Of a DNA stretch of 8,873 bases, positions 1-6,646 are shown piece after piece. A program made the position numbers and the translations under genes. The DNA is taken from positions 1 through 8,873 of the forward strand of contig CAKQJZ010000083.1 of assembly GCA_934247875.1 (NCBI GenBank), read 5' to 3'. Numbering within the stretch: position 1 is the stretch's first letter; every line of letters begins with the position of its first letter. The notes beneath the pieces were generated by a model. It was given only the letters and a program-made list of their open reading frames with translations, was not told the origin of the DNA and ran no database searches. This DNA comes from an uncultured Spirochaetales bacterium (lineage in GTDB: Bacteria; Spirochaetota; Spirochaetia; Sphaerochaetales; Sphaerochaetaceae).

Positions 1-30
1 GCCGTATACTGAAAACGGTACGTACGGTGG
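1..30 (+). ncRNA. Group II intron domain V (catalytic hairpin, 5' edge cut by the window)
   Basis: The lower helix pairs 1-6 with 23-28 (one G-U pair at 1/28). The two-base bulge C21-G22 is the conserved bulge of this domain. The upper helix pairs 7-11 with 16-20 and leaves the loop AAAA at 12-15. The catalytic AGC triad would be completed by an A just left of the window; G1 and C2 supply its last two bases. With two missing 5' bases the domain would be about 32 nt, against the common 34, because the upper helix is one pair shorter. Confidence 0.75.
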
Positions 31-33
31 TGT

Positions 34-72
34 GAGAGGACGGTAACTGAATTAATCAGTTACCTCCTACTC
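34..72 (+). ncRNA. Group II intron domain VI with bulged branch-point A69
   Basis: A long hairpin contains 9 uninterrupted pairs (42-50 with 56-64, loop 51-55 ATTAA), then an unpaired C41, then pairs 37-40 with 65-68. After that A69 is bulged out and 34-36 pair with 70-72. A lone bulged A on the 3' strand seven nucleotides from an AU end is what defines the lariat branch point in this family. Read on the opposite strand the same hairpin overlaps the rlmKL stop codon, but no T-run follows, so it is not a convincing intrinsic terminator. Confidence 0.78.
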
Positions 73-2297
73 GATCTAGATCTTTTAGGTCTGAATTTAA
101 CTGGTTCTCTTCTGAGATTTACTTTGACTTTGTTTTTGATCAAGAAGACTTTATGAATCTTCTGATTGCGCATGAAATCATCTCCGATAGTCTTATCTGT
201 TATATCTTCAACAGAGTATCTATCAAGTACTCTTTCATCTAACCTGAAGCGTGTATAGTTAGTTGAGAAGATTAGTGTGCCATTTGGAGCTAAATGCATT
301 GCTGCTGCTCTGATGAGATTATACTGATCACGCTGCACATCAAATGAGTTTCTGTCTTTTGAGTTTGACCATGTAGGAGGGTCACAGAAGATAAGATCGA
401 ACTTATCATATGTTGCCCAGAGCCAATCAATAGCATCGTCTCTATATAAGAAGTTTCCGATAGTAGTAGAGTAGCCATTGAGCTTGAGGTTCTGCTCAAA
501 CCATGCAAGATATGTATTTGATGCGTCTACTGATACTGTTGAAACAGCGCCGCCTTTGATAGCATTGAGAGTTGCAGTTCCTGTGTAGCAGAATAGATTC
601 AGGAATCTCTTTCCTTCGCTCATCTCCTGGATCATCTTTCTTACAGGTCTATGGTCTAGGAATATGCCTGTATCGAGGTAATCTGAGAAGTTAGCTAAGA
701 ACTTTACTCCGTTTTCTCTGCAGATGTAGAAGTGGTTATCAGCAGCAAGACGTGTGTACTGAGATCCTGATTCCTGCTTTCTTCTCTCTTTTACATAGAT
801 GTTCTCGATATCGATTCCAGTTGCTCTCTCAGTTGCAAGTACAAGCTCATTAAGCCTTCTTTCAGCTGCAGAAGGGTCTATAGTTGCTGGAGGGGCATAT
901 TCAGAGAGCACAATCCACTTGCCTTCATAGATATCTATAGAAGCACTGTATTCAGGCATATCAGCATCATATATTCTGTAGCATGTTACGCCTTGCTCTT
1001 CCATCTTTGGCTTGATAGCTGCGATGTTCTTGATAAGACGGTTATAAGCCATCTCTGCACCTTCTGTTAGCGGAGTTGCCAAGCGAGCAGCTTTCTTCTC
1101 TTTTGCACGTTCAATGAGCGCATTCTTCTCTTCATCTGTGAAGATGGTGTAGTGTGCAGCCTGGCACTGGATAGGGCCATTGAAAAGTGAGTTGGTTCTG
1201 TCTGGCTTCATGTCGATATTAGACAAAAGCTCTGATGAACCTGTGAGAATAGTTGCCTTCCATCCTTTGAATGCACGCTGCAGTGTAGCGCCAATATCGC
1301 TATAGAGCTTATCTATCTGCTTAACAGCCATTCTCTCGCCATATGGAGGGTCTGTTACGATATACCCAGCAGGAGTAGGAGCCTCTTCAAGTTTAGTGAA
1401 ATCTGCAATAGAGAAATCAATAAGATCATAGACACCAGCTTTAAGAGCTGCTGCTTTGCTTATTTCAACTGCCTTTCTTGAGATATCTGATGCATAGATT
1501 GAGATATCTCTCTCATCAAGAGCTTTCTGATGTCTCTCTTCTGCCTCTGCTTTTACTTTCTCAAATGCTTCGCTGTCAAAACCAGGGTGCTTCTCAAAAG
1601 GATAAGGCTTCTTTCTGAGCATTCCAGGTGCAATATCTGCTGCCATCAATGCAGCTTCAACTGCGATTGTGCCGCTGCCGCAGAATGGGTCATAAAGCAC
1701 GCCAGGGTTTCCTTCATTCACAGTCTTCTTCCACTCGCTTCTTGAGAGTAGAGCTGCTGCAAGGTGCTCTTTTAAGAGCGCATCTGTCTGCTCTCCTCTG
1801 TATCCACGCATTGAGAGATTCTCTCCAGAGAAATCTGCATACCAGATTACTGTGTTTCCGTTGATATGGACATGAACAGTCAAGTCAGGATCCTCAATCT
1901 CAATATTAGGCCTCTCTCCCTCATATTTCTCTTTGAGTCTATCGCAGATGCCATCTTTGACTTTCAGTGCTGCATAGTGGCTGTTGTTGATCCAGTCACA
2001 GCTTTGAGCTGTGCATGTTACTTTGAAAGTCTGTTCTAGAGTGAGATAGTCTTCCCAGCAAAGTTCTTTTGTAGCTTCACTGAGCTCTTCATCACTTATG
2101 ATATCGTCATCGATATAGAGTCCCATAAGAACTCTGGATGCGATTCTTGTGTTGTAGCAGAATCTGTAAGCAGCTTCTAAGCTTGCTGAGAATTCTACGC
2201 CACTGGCTGTCTGATGCACTTCATCAGCACCAGCTTTTCTTGCTTCATCTGCAATCAAGTCACCTTGATTGGCTGCGCTCATAGCGAAAAAAATCAT
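60..2297 (-). CDS. rlmL: Bifunctional 23S rRNA methyltransferase RlmK/RlmL
   Basis: By family, this cytoplasmic SAM-dependent enzyme makes two base modifications on 23S rRNA: m2G2445 (RlmL half) and m7G2069 (RlmK half), E. coli numbering. The 745 residues are slightly longer than the E. coli fusion. The order is a THUMP RNA-binding region (about 45-155), RGYR at 164-167, the RlmL SAM motif DPFCGSGT at 203-210 and its catalytic motif TDPPYGER at 315-322. The RlmK half follows, with LDTGIFLDHR at 541-550, SAM motif LNLFCYTGT at 566-574 and CDPPTWSNS at 638-646. All key motifs are intact. The ATG at 2297 is chosen because the FFA that follows matches the family N-terminus and AGGAGG sits four bases upstream (2302-2307), inside hslO codons. 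It overlaps the hslO stop as ATGA, so translation is probably coupled. The basic C-terminal tail ends in group II intron sequence: residues 742-745 and the stop lie within it. Confidence 0.95.
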   Translation of the reverse strand: MIFFAMSAANQGDLIADEARKAGADEVHQTASGVEFSASLEAAYRFCYNTRIASRVLMGLYIDDDIISDEELSEATKELCWEDYLTLEQTFKVTCTAQSCDWINNSHYAALKVKDGICDRLKEKYEGERPNIEIEDPDLTVHVHINGNTVIWYADFSGENLSMRGYRGEQTDALLKEHLAAALLSRSEWKKTVNEGNPGVLYDPFCGSGTIAVEAALMAADIAPGMLRKKPYPFEKHPGFDSEAFEKVKAEAEERHQKALDERDISIYASDISRKAVEISKAAALKAGVYDLIDFSIADFTKLEEAPTPAGYIVTDPPYGERMAVKQIDKLYSDIGATLQRAFKGWKATILTGSSELLSNIDMKPDRTNSLFNGPIQCQAAHYTIFTDEEKNALIERAKEKKAARLATPLTEGAEMAYNRLIKNIAAIKPKMEEQGVTCYRIYDADMPEYSASIDIYEGKWIVLSEYAPPATIDPSAAERRLNELVLATERATGIDIENIYVKERRKQESGSQYTRLAADNHFYICRENGVKFLANFSDYLDTGIFLDHRPVRKMIQEMSEGKRFLNLFCYTGTATLNAIKGGAVSTVSVDASNTYLAWFEQNLKLNGYSTTIGNFLYRDDAIDWLWATYDKFDLIFCDPPTWSNSKDRNSFDVQRDQYNLIRAAAMHLAPNGTLIFSTNYTRFRLDERVLDRYSVEDITDKTIGDDFMRNQKIHKVFLIKNKVKVNLRREPVKFRPKRSRSSRR

Positions 2298-3223
2298 TTG
2301 TCCTCCTGGAAGAGCGCATCCACTTCGCTCTTCTCAAATTTATATAAAGTGCCGCAATTAAAGCACTCAAGCACTAGAGGAAACGTTCCTGCTAGTATTT
2401 CTTTTTTCTCATTTTCTGGGAGACTTTTCAAATAGTCTCTGAAGTGATCTCTAGAGCATGGGCATGAGAAGCCTATTGGCATATGTCCAAGCTCTTTGAC
2501 TCCGAAGTCGCTAAAAGAAGAGATTGCATAATCTTTGATGCTCTTTCCTTCTGCTATGCTAAGTGCAAGGTTAGGAAGCACTTTGCTCTTTTCCTGTAAG
2601 CGTGAGAGAACCTCATCACTGCAGCCAGGAAGTGCTTGTATGAATAGACCGCCTGCACCTATTACTTCGCCTTTATTATCAAACTTTATAGATAAATAGA
2701 ATAGAGTAGGAGTCTGCTCACTTTGCTTGAAGTAAAGTGCTAAGTCATTAGCAAGATTGCCATACTCAAGCATTATCTGTCCTGTAAATGGAGTTTTAGA
2801 GCCTTCTATGATCTTTGAGATAGAAAGAAAGCCTGGTCCATATAAGAATGTAGTATCTAAAGAAGTCAGAGGTTTAGATAGTGGAATAGGGTTGTTTACA
2901 AGGTAGCCCCTTACAGCTCCACAGGCCCAGGCTTCTATGTTCATCCCCTTAATAGGACCACCACACTCAATAGATAGCTGAACTCTGTCGTTGCCTTTGA
3001 CTACAGAAGTAAGCAGTGCTCCAGCTATGTAGCCTTGTCCAAGCACATATGTCTCAAGAAGCCCCAGATTAAAATTTGCACGTACTTCATTGATCATGCG
3101 AGTTGCATTTACAGCTGTTACTCTCACACTCTCATCTGCAATCAGGAAGATCTCTCTTCCGTCGCTTTCTATCTGATCAAGATGTTCTAATAGTTCTTTA
3201 TTGTTAATAGTTGCTTTCTGCAT
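2294..3223 (-). CDS. hslO: Hsp33 redox-regulated molecular chaperone
   Basis: Hsp33 is a cytosolic holdase activated by oxidative unfolding. In the reduced state four cysteines bind zinc; oxidation forms disulfides and exposes the client-binding surface. The 309 residues match the family length. Recognisable N-domain segments are GQGYIAGALL (62-71), LYGPGFLSISK (127-137), SEQTPT (168-173) and GGLFIQALPG (191-200). The C-terminal redox switch is complete: C254-P-C256, a 30-residue spacer, then C287-F-N-C290, which fits the C-X-C-X(27-32)-C-X-X-C rule. The ATG at 3223 gives a normal N-terminus, but the ribosome binding site is weak (AGAGAA or GAAG upstream). The gene is first in a two-gene unit with rlmKL, overlapping by 4 nt, and is divergent from the efflux operon. 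The promoter must lie in 3224-3356. Pairing with rlmKL is not a standard operon I know, so any functional link is inference. Confidence 0.96.
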   Translation of the reverse strand: MQKATINNKELLEHLDQIESDGREIFLIADESVRVTAVNATRMINEVRANFNLGLLETYVLGQGYIAGALLTSVVKGNDRVQLSIECGGPIKGMNIEAWACGAVRGYLVNNPIPLSKPLTSLDTTFLYGPGFLSISKIIEGSKTPFTGQIMLEYGNLANDLALYFKQSEQTPTLFYLSIKFDNKGEVIGAGGLFIQALPGCSDEVLSRLQEKSKVLPNLALSIAEGKSIKDYAISSFSDFGVKELGHMPIGFSCPCSRDHFRDYLKSLPENEKKEILAGTFPLVLECFNCGTLYKFEKSEVDALFQEDK

Positions 3224-3356
3224 TGCTTCATTCTCTTTTTTTCTATGAGAGAAGTCAATTTACATAGTGTTGAAAAAGAGAATATCAGACGAATTAACAG
3301 GGAAAAGAAGACGAAAAACAAAAATAAATGTATATTTTCCTCATAGGAGAAATAGC
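3224..3356. promoter_or_regulatory. Divergent intergenic region: promoters of hslO (-) and the efflux operon (+)
   Basis: This is the only space from which both transcription units can start. On the + strand TTTACA (3259-3264) followed after 18 bases by TATCAG (3283-3288) is a weak -35/-10 candidate. TTGAAA (3270-3275) is an alternative -35 and TATATT (3331-3336) an alternative -10 that lacks a good -35. On the - strand TTGACT (complement of 3253-3258) is a possible -35 for hslO, without a clear -10. None is strong. No operator palindrome or adjacent regulator gene is visible. Confidence 0.35.
3345..3350 (+). promoter_or_regulatory. Ribosome binding site that sets the TolC-like start at GTG 3357
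   Basis: AGGAGA lies six bases before GTG 3357-3359. The reading frame is open upstream to another GTG at 3267, but that codon has no comparable ribosome binding site. Starting there would also put about 30 strongly basic residues ahead of the signal peptide. Confidence 0.8.
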
Positions 3357-4814
3357 GTGAAGAAGAAATATCTACTACCTAGCTTATTCTTGATTTCACT
3401 AGCATCTCTATTTGCAACTCCATTTGATGAGATAATGGAATCTGCTTTAAATGAGAATAGTTCATATAAGAATCAGATAGTCTCTTATGAGAAGGGACTA
3501 TTGAACCTGGAGAAACTAGACCTTAAAGATGAATCTGCCATTACAGTAGGAGTAACAGCTAACCCTGTCCTTAATACTTCCTCAATGGCTCAAAATCTTG
3601 GATTTTCAGGCTCTACAGTAACTTCAGGCATTCATGAATATGGCATCATGGTAACACCTGCTGTGAGTGCGACTCTCAAAGACAATAAGACGACACTTGG
3701 CTTTTCTATGCCTTATCTAGTTGATTACAATGGCAAAGCCAATATCCTTAAGCCTTCAGTAAGTGCAGGTTATGCATTCAATTTCTCAGAGTATGATGAT
3801 AGTGCTCTTGATGATATAAACTATGCAATAACCAAATACTCTACTGAGTATGCATTCAGCAGCGCAAAGCTTGCGCTCAAGAAGAACGTAATCAATTCAA
3901 TCTCATCTATTCTGACTGTTGAAAAGAACATAAAAGATGCTGAGAAGAAGCTATCAGACACAGAGAAGACGCTCGATGAGTATAAGAAGCTCAGTACTTA
4001 TAGCGAAGATTCTATTGCATTTATTGCAGTGCAGACTGCGCTTGATAGCTATAAGACTCTGCTCTCAACTTACAATGAGACACTCTCAAATGCCAAAGCA
4101 GCATATAAGAGCATTACAGGACTTGAGTGGACGGGCCTCGATTCTATCCCTGAGCCAGTTCTGGAAATCAAAGAACTGGCTAATGGAAACACAGAAGTGC
4201 TTCTAAGCTCATTGAAAGTCGGCAGAAACGAGGAAATCTACAATAAAGCAGTCAAGGAATATGAAGTGAATGTGCTTAACTTAAAGGGCAGTGCATCAGG
4301 CGATATAAACATGCTGAATAAGACAACAGGTTCTTTAGCACTTCAGGGCACTCTAGAGTACAGAGGCAATAACTGGGCACTCTCTGCCAATCCTGGTGGA
4401 ACATGGACATATGGAGAATCTGAAACTGATTTCACTCCATATTTGACACTCTCTGCATCATGGACTAACAACACTAAAGCTAAGGCTTCTGAGCTTGATA
4501 AGCGCGATAAGCTTTTAGATATCACAAGCGCTGAGAATGATTATTCAGCTTCTCTTACTCAATACAGCATAAAGTCTCAGCAATATAGTAGCAAGATTAC
4601 AAGCTGGAACTTAAAGCGTGCTGATAGAGATGCTAATATGAAGTATCTTGAAGCAGTGCTTGAGAATAAGAGAGCACTCTTTGATGCAGGAATAATCAGA
4701 GAGAGTGAAGTAAAAGATGCAGAGTATGATCTTGAAAGCGCTAAGAGCGAGTATCAGCTGATGCTCCTTGAAGGTCTTGCGCTTCAATGTGATTTAGAGT
4801 TATTCGCACTATAG
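3357..4814 (+). CDS. TolC-family outer-membrane efflux protein
   Basis: Outer-membrane factor that would form the periplasm-spanning exit duct of the pump encoded with it. From GTG 3357 the protein has 485 residues. The first 20 form a signal peptide (KKK, then a hydrophobic core, ending SLFA before TPFDE). The rest shows the two-fold repeat of the family: a strand-rich segment (about 60-145), a long helical coiled-coil hairpin (about 148-260), a second strand-rich segment (about 310-370), and a second helical hairpin (about 375-480). The last contains the family-like FDAGIIRESEVKDAEYDLESA. The rest is diverged, so assignment rests on this pattern and on the operon. It is first of four genes, 12 bases ahead of the adaptor. 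An alternative start at 3267 adds 30 basic residues and would bury the signal peptide; I reject it. The substrate is unknown. Confidence 0.86.
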   Translation: MKKKYLLPSLFLISLASLFATPFDEIMESALNENSSYKNQIVSYEKGLLNLEKLDLKDESAITVGVTANPVLNTSSMAQNLGFSGSTVTSGIHEYGIMVTPAVSATLKDNKTTLGFSMPYLVDYNGKANILKPSVSAGYAFNFSEYDDSALDDINYAITKYSTEYAFSSAKLALKKNVINSISSILTVEKNIKDAEKKLSDTEKTLDEYKKLSTYSEDSIAFIAVQTALDSYKTLLSTYNETLSNAKAAYKSITGLEWTGLDSIPEPVLEIKELANGNTEVLLSSLKVGRNEEIYNKAVKEYEVNVLNLKGSASGDINMLNKTTGSLALQGTLEYRGNNWALSANPGGTWTYGESETDFTPYLTLSASWTNNTKAKASELDKRDKLLDITSAENDYSASLTQYSIKSQQYSSKITSWNLKRADRDANMKYLEAVLENKRALFDAGIIRESEVKDAEYDLESAKSEYQLMLLEGLALQCDLELFAL

Positions 4815-4826
4815 GAAAGGAAAGAT

Positions 4827-5951
4827 ATGGCTAAGGAAAATAAAGAAGAAAGAGTTCTTACAGAGGCTGAGATACAGGAAAAGAAGCTTAGAGATGCAGC
4901 GAAAGCCAGAAAGAGAGCAAAGAGGATAAAGAGTCTGATCTCTTGGATTATCGTTATTGCTGTCGTAGCAGCTCTATTTACATATTATAAGAGCGTTAAG
5001 CTCAAAAACGAAGAGAAACGCAATGCGCTTATGGCACAGAGCGCAGACGTCGATGTTAAGGTTGAGGAGAATGTCTATACGCAGACTATAGACCTATCTG
5101 GCTATGTTGAAGCTTATGACACTCTGAAAGCTAAGTTCAGATCTACAGGTGCTGTTACAGCTGTTTATGTAGAGGAAGGAGACACTGTAAAAGCAGGTCA
5201 GCTTTTAGCTTCTATCGATAACACAAGCCAGCTTCTGAATCTGGAATCTATCCGTAATGATATCAACCAGGCAGAAATCAGCGGCTCTGTTAAGCAACTT
5301 GAGCTTTTGAAGCTTAAAGAGAAGAACGCAGAGAATGCACTTGATTACACAAATATCTATGCAAACTTCGATGGCGTTGTCGCATCTGTAGATGTAGTTG
5401 TAAACGACTACTTTGAGGCAGGCTCTTCAGTTCTTACCATAATTGACAGATCGAAGCTCAAAGCAAGCGTAGAGATTGATGAGATAGATATGCAATATGT
5501 CAAAGTAGGGCAGAAAGCAGAGCTTACATTCGATTCTCTTCCAGGTGTCACTATAGAAGCAACTGTAACATCTATTCCTATGATCGGACGCTATACAAAC
5601 CAGGGAATCGGTGTTGTTGATGTTGAGCTTACTATCGATAATCCACCAGATGAGCTAATCCCAGGCTTCACATTCGAAGGCACTATCAAAGTTGAAGGCG
5701 ATGTAAGCGTTCTCTTGATTCCATCTGCAGCTGTCACTACAGCACGTGGCGGCGTAACAACTGTCAACGTCAAGAAAGAGAGCGGAGAAGTTGAGACAAG
5801 AGAAGTCAAAGTCAAATACTTAGGCGAAGGCTATTGCCAGGTTGTAAGCGGACTTGTGAAAGACGAAGTCATTACATATAAGACATCAAGCGGGAATGGA
5901 AACTTTATGGGAATGATGATGGGCGGAGGACAGCCTCAAAGGAATAGATAA
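4827..5951 (+). CDS. MacA/HlyD-type periplasmic adaptor (membrane fusion protein)
   Basis: Adaptor that links the inner-membrane ABC transporter to the TolC-like duct. Of 374 residues, about 1-35 are charged and cytoplasmic, and 36-54 form one membrane anchor (LISWIIVIAVVAAL). There is no lipobox. Next come the first half of the lipoyl/barrel-sandwich domain (about 107-131, VYVEEGDTVKAGQLLASID), a helical hairpin (about 132-172), the second lipoyl half (173-206, NFDGVVASVDVVVNDYFEAGS), a beta-barrel domain (about 207-290) and a membrane-proximal domain (about 295-350). The tail is rich in Gly and Met (FMGMMMGGG). The hairpin, near 40 residues, is shorter than in E. coli MacA. The start has an AGGAAAGGAAAG ribosome binding region. 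Its TAA shares a base with the ATG of the ATPase gene. Calling it MacA-like rests on the partners; the exact subfamily is uncertain. Confidence 0.92.
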   Translation: MAKENKEERVLTEAEIQEKKLRDAAKARKRAKRIKSLISWIIVIAVVAALFTYYKSVKLKNEEKRNALMAQSADVDVKVEENVYTQTIDLSGYVEAYDTLKAKFRSTGAVTAVYVEEGDTVKAGQLLASIDNTSQLLNLESIRNDINQAEISGSVKQLELLKLKEKNAENALDYTNIYANFDGVVASVDVVVNDYFEAGSSVLTIIDRSKLKASVEIDEIDMQYVKVGQKAELTFDSLPGVTIEATVTSIPMIGRYTNQGIGVVDVELTIDNPPDELIPGFTFEGTIKVEGDVSVLLIPSAAVTTARGGVTTVNVKKESGEVETREVKVKYLGEGYCQVVSGLVKDEVITYKTSSGNGNFMGMMMGGGQPQRNR

Positions 5952-6646
5952 TGGCCTATAACGTTATTGAACTGAATGATGTCAGGCGCTATTACCTTGT
6001 TGGCGACTATATCGTAAAGGCGCTTGATGGTGTGACTCTGAGTATAGAGAAGGGTGACTTTGCGGCTATAATGGGTCCATCTGGCTCTGGTAAATCCACA
6101 ATGATGAATCTGATTGGTTGCTTGGATACTCCCTCATCTGGCCTTATCAAGATAGATGGTGAATATACCAATGAGCTAGATGAGGCTGAGCTTGCATTCA
6201 TAAGAAACCAGAAGATCGGCTTTATTTTCCAGCAATTCAATCTGCTTGGAAAACTCAATGCACTTGAGAATGTCATGACACCAATGGTATATGCAAACTA
6301 CTCTGTTAAGGAGAGAAAAGAGCGTGCTCAGTTCCTCCTTGAGAAAGTAGGACTCAAAGATAGAATGAAGCATCTGCCTAATGAGCTATCTGGAGGACAG
6401 AAGCAGCGCGTTGCAATTGCGAGGGCACTTGCGAATAACCCTGCAATACTACTTGCAGATGAGCCAACAGGTGCTTTGGATACAAAGACTGGAGACCAGA
6501 TCATGGGCCTCTTCACAGACCTTAATGAAGAGGGCAGGACTATTGTATTCGTAACGCATGACAGAGGACTAGGAATGCGTACAAAACGCCAGATATACAT
6601 AAGAGACGGGAGGATAGCAGACCACGATGTTTTTCGAGAATCTTAA
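5951..6646 (+). CDS. MacB/LolD-type ABC transporter ATP-binding protein
   Basis: Nucleotide-binding subunit that powers the pump from the cytoplasmic face. The 231 residues carry every ABC motif: Walker A GPSGSGKST (42-50), Q-loop FQQFNLL (93-99), signature LSGGQKQRVAIARAL (146-160), Walker B ILLADEPTGALD (166-177) and H-loop His203. LADEPTGALD is typical of the MacB/LolD/FtsE group. Unlike E. coli MacB, ATPase and permease are separate genes here. The ATG overlaps the adaptor stop (TAATG). Its ribosome binding site, AAAGGAA at 5938-5944, lies in the end of the adaptor gene. The 3' end overlaps the permease gene by 20 bases. Tight coupling of all three suggests equal expression as a complex. 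Export of a drug, peptide, lipid or lipoprotein is possible; sequence does not say which. Confidence 0.95.
   Translation: MAYNVIELNDVRRYYLVGDYIVKALDGVTLSIEKGDFAAIMGPSGSGKSTMMNLIGCLDTPSSGLIKIDGEYTNELDEAELAFIRNQKIGFIFQQFNLLGKLNALENVMTPMVYANYSVKERKERAQFLLEKVGLKDRMKHLPNELSGGQKQRVAIARALANNPAILLADEPTGALDTKTGDQIMGLFTDLNEEGRTIVFVTHDRGLGMRTKRQIYIRDGRIADHDVFRES

Larger units (their letters stand above)
1..75 (+). mobile_element. 3' end of a group II intron (domains V and VI), antisense to rlmKL
   Basis: The first 75 bases fold as the end of a self-splicing bacterial group II intron. Bases 1-30 form a domain V hairpin with the typical CGTACGGT 3' strand. Bases 34-72 form domain VI with a single bulged A at 69. 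If that A is the branch point at the usual position -7, the intron ends at 75 in ...CTCGAT, which obeys the rule that these introns end in A followed by a pyrimidine. The intron-encoded reverse transcriptase/maturase and domains I-IV would lie left of the window and are not seen. The RNA sense is +, opposite to rlmKL, whose reading frame runs 16 bases into the intron. The subclass cannot be fixed from this fragment. Seen: both folds and the ending. Known: the architecture of the family. Inferred: the exact 3' splice site. Confidence 0.82.

Noticed and set aside
42..64. Nine-base inverted repeat at the rlmKL stop codon as a rho-independent terminator
   Set aside because: No T-run follows on the - strand, and the hairpin is better explained as group II intron domain VI with its bulged A69.
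1530..1864. Short + strand open frames inside rlmKL
   Set aside because: They are antisense to conserved RlmL coding sequence, resemble no protein and lack ribosome binding sites.
2287..2293. Run of seven A (T on the coding strand) in rlmKL codons 2-4 as a phase-variation switch
   Set aside because: Seven is short for a hypervariable tract, and the sequence matches the ordinary family N-terminus (FFA), so it is probably chance.
3224..3356. Riboswitch or small RNA in the divergent region
   Set aside because: Only 133 bases, A-rich, with no conserved aptamer-like core that I recognise.
3937..4206. Second-frame open stretch within the TolC-like gene
   Set aside because: Its translation is Arg/Ser/Gln-rich shadow sequence and the true frame has clear coiled-coil and family features.
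6007..6600. Several - strand open frames opposite the ATPase gene
   Set aside because: They mirror conserved ABC motifs on the other strand and have no independent coding support.
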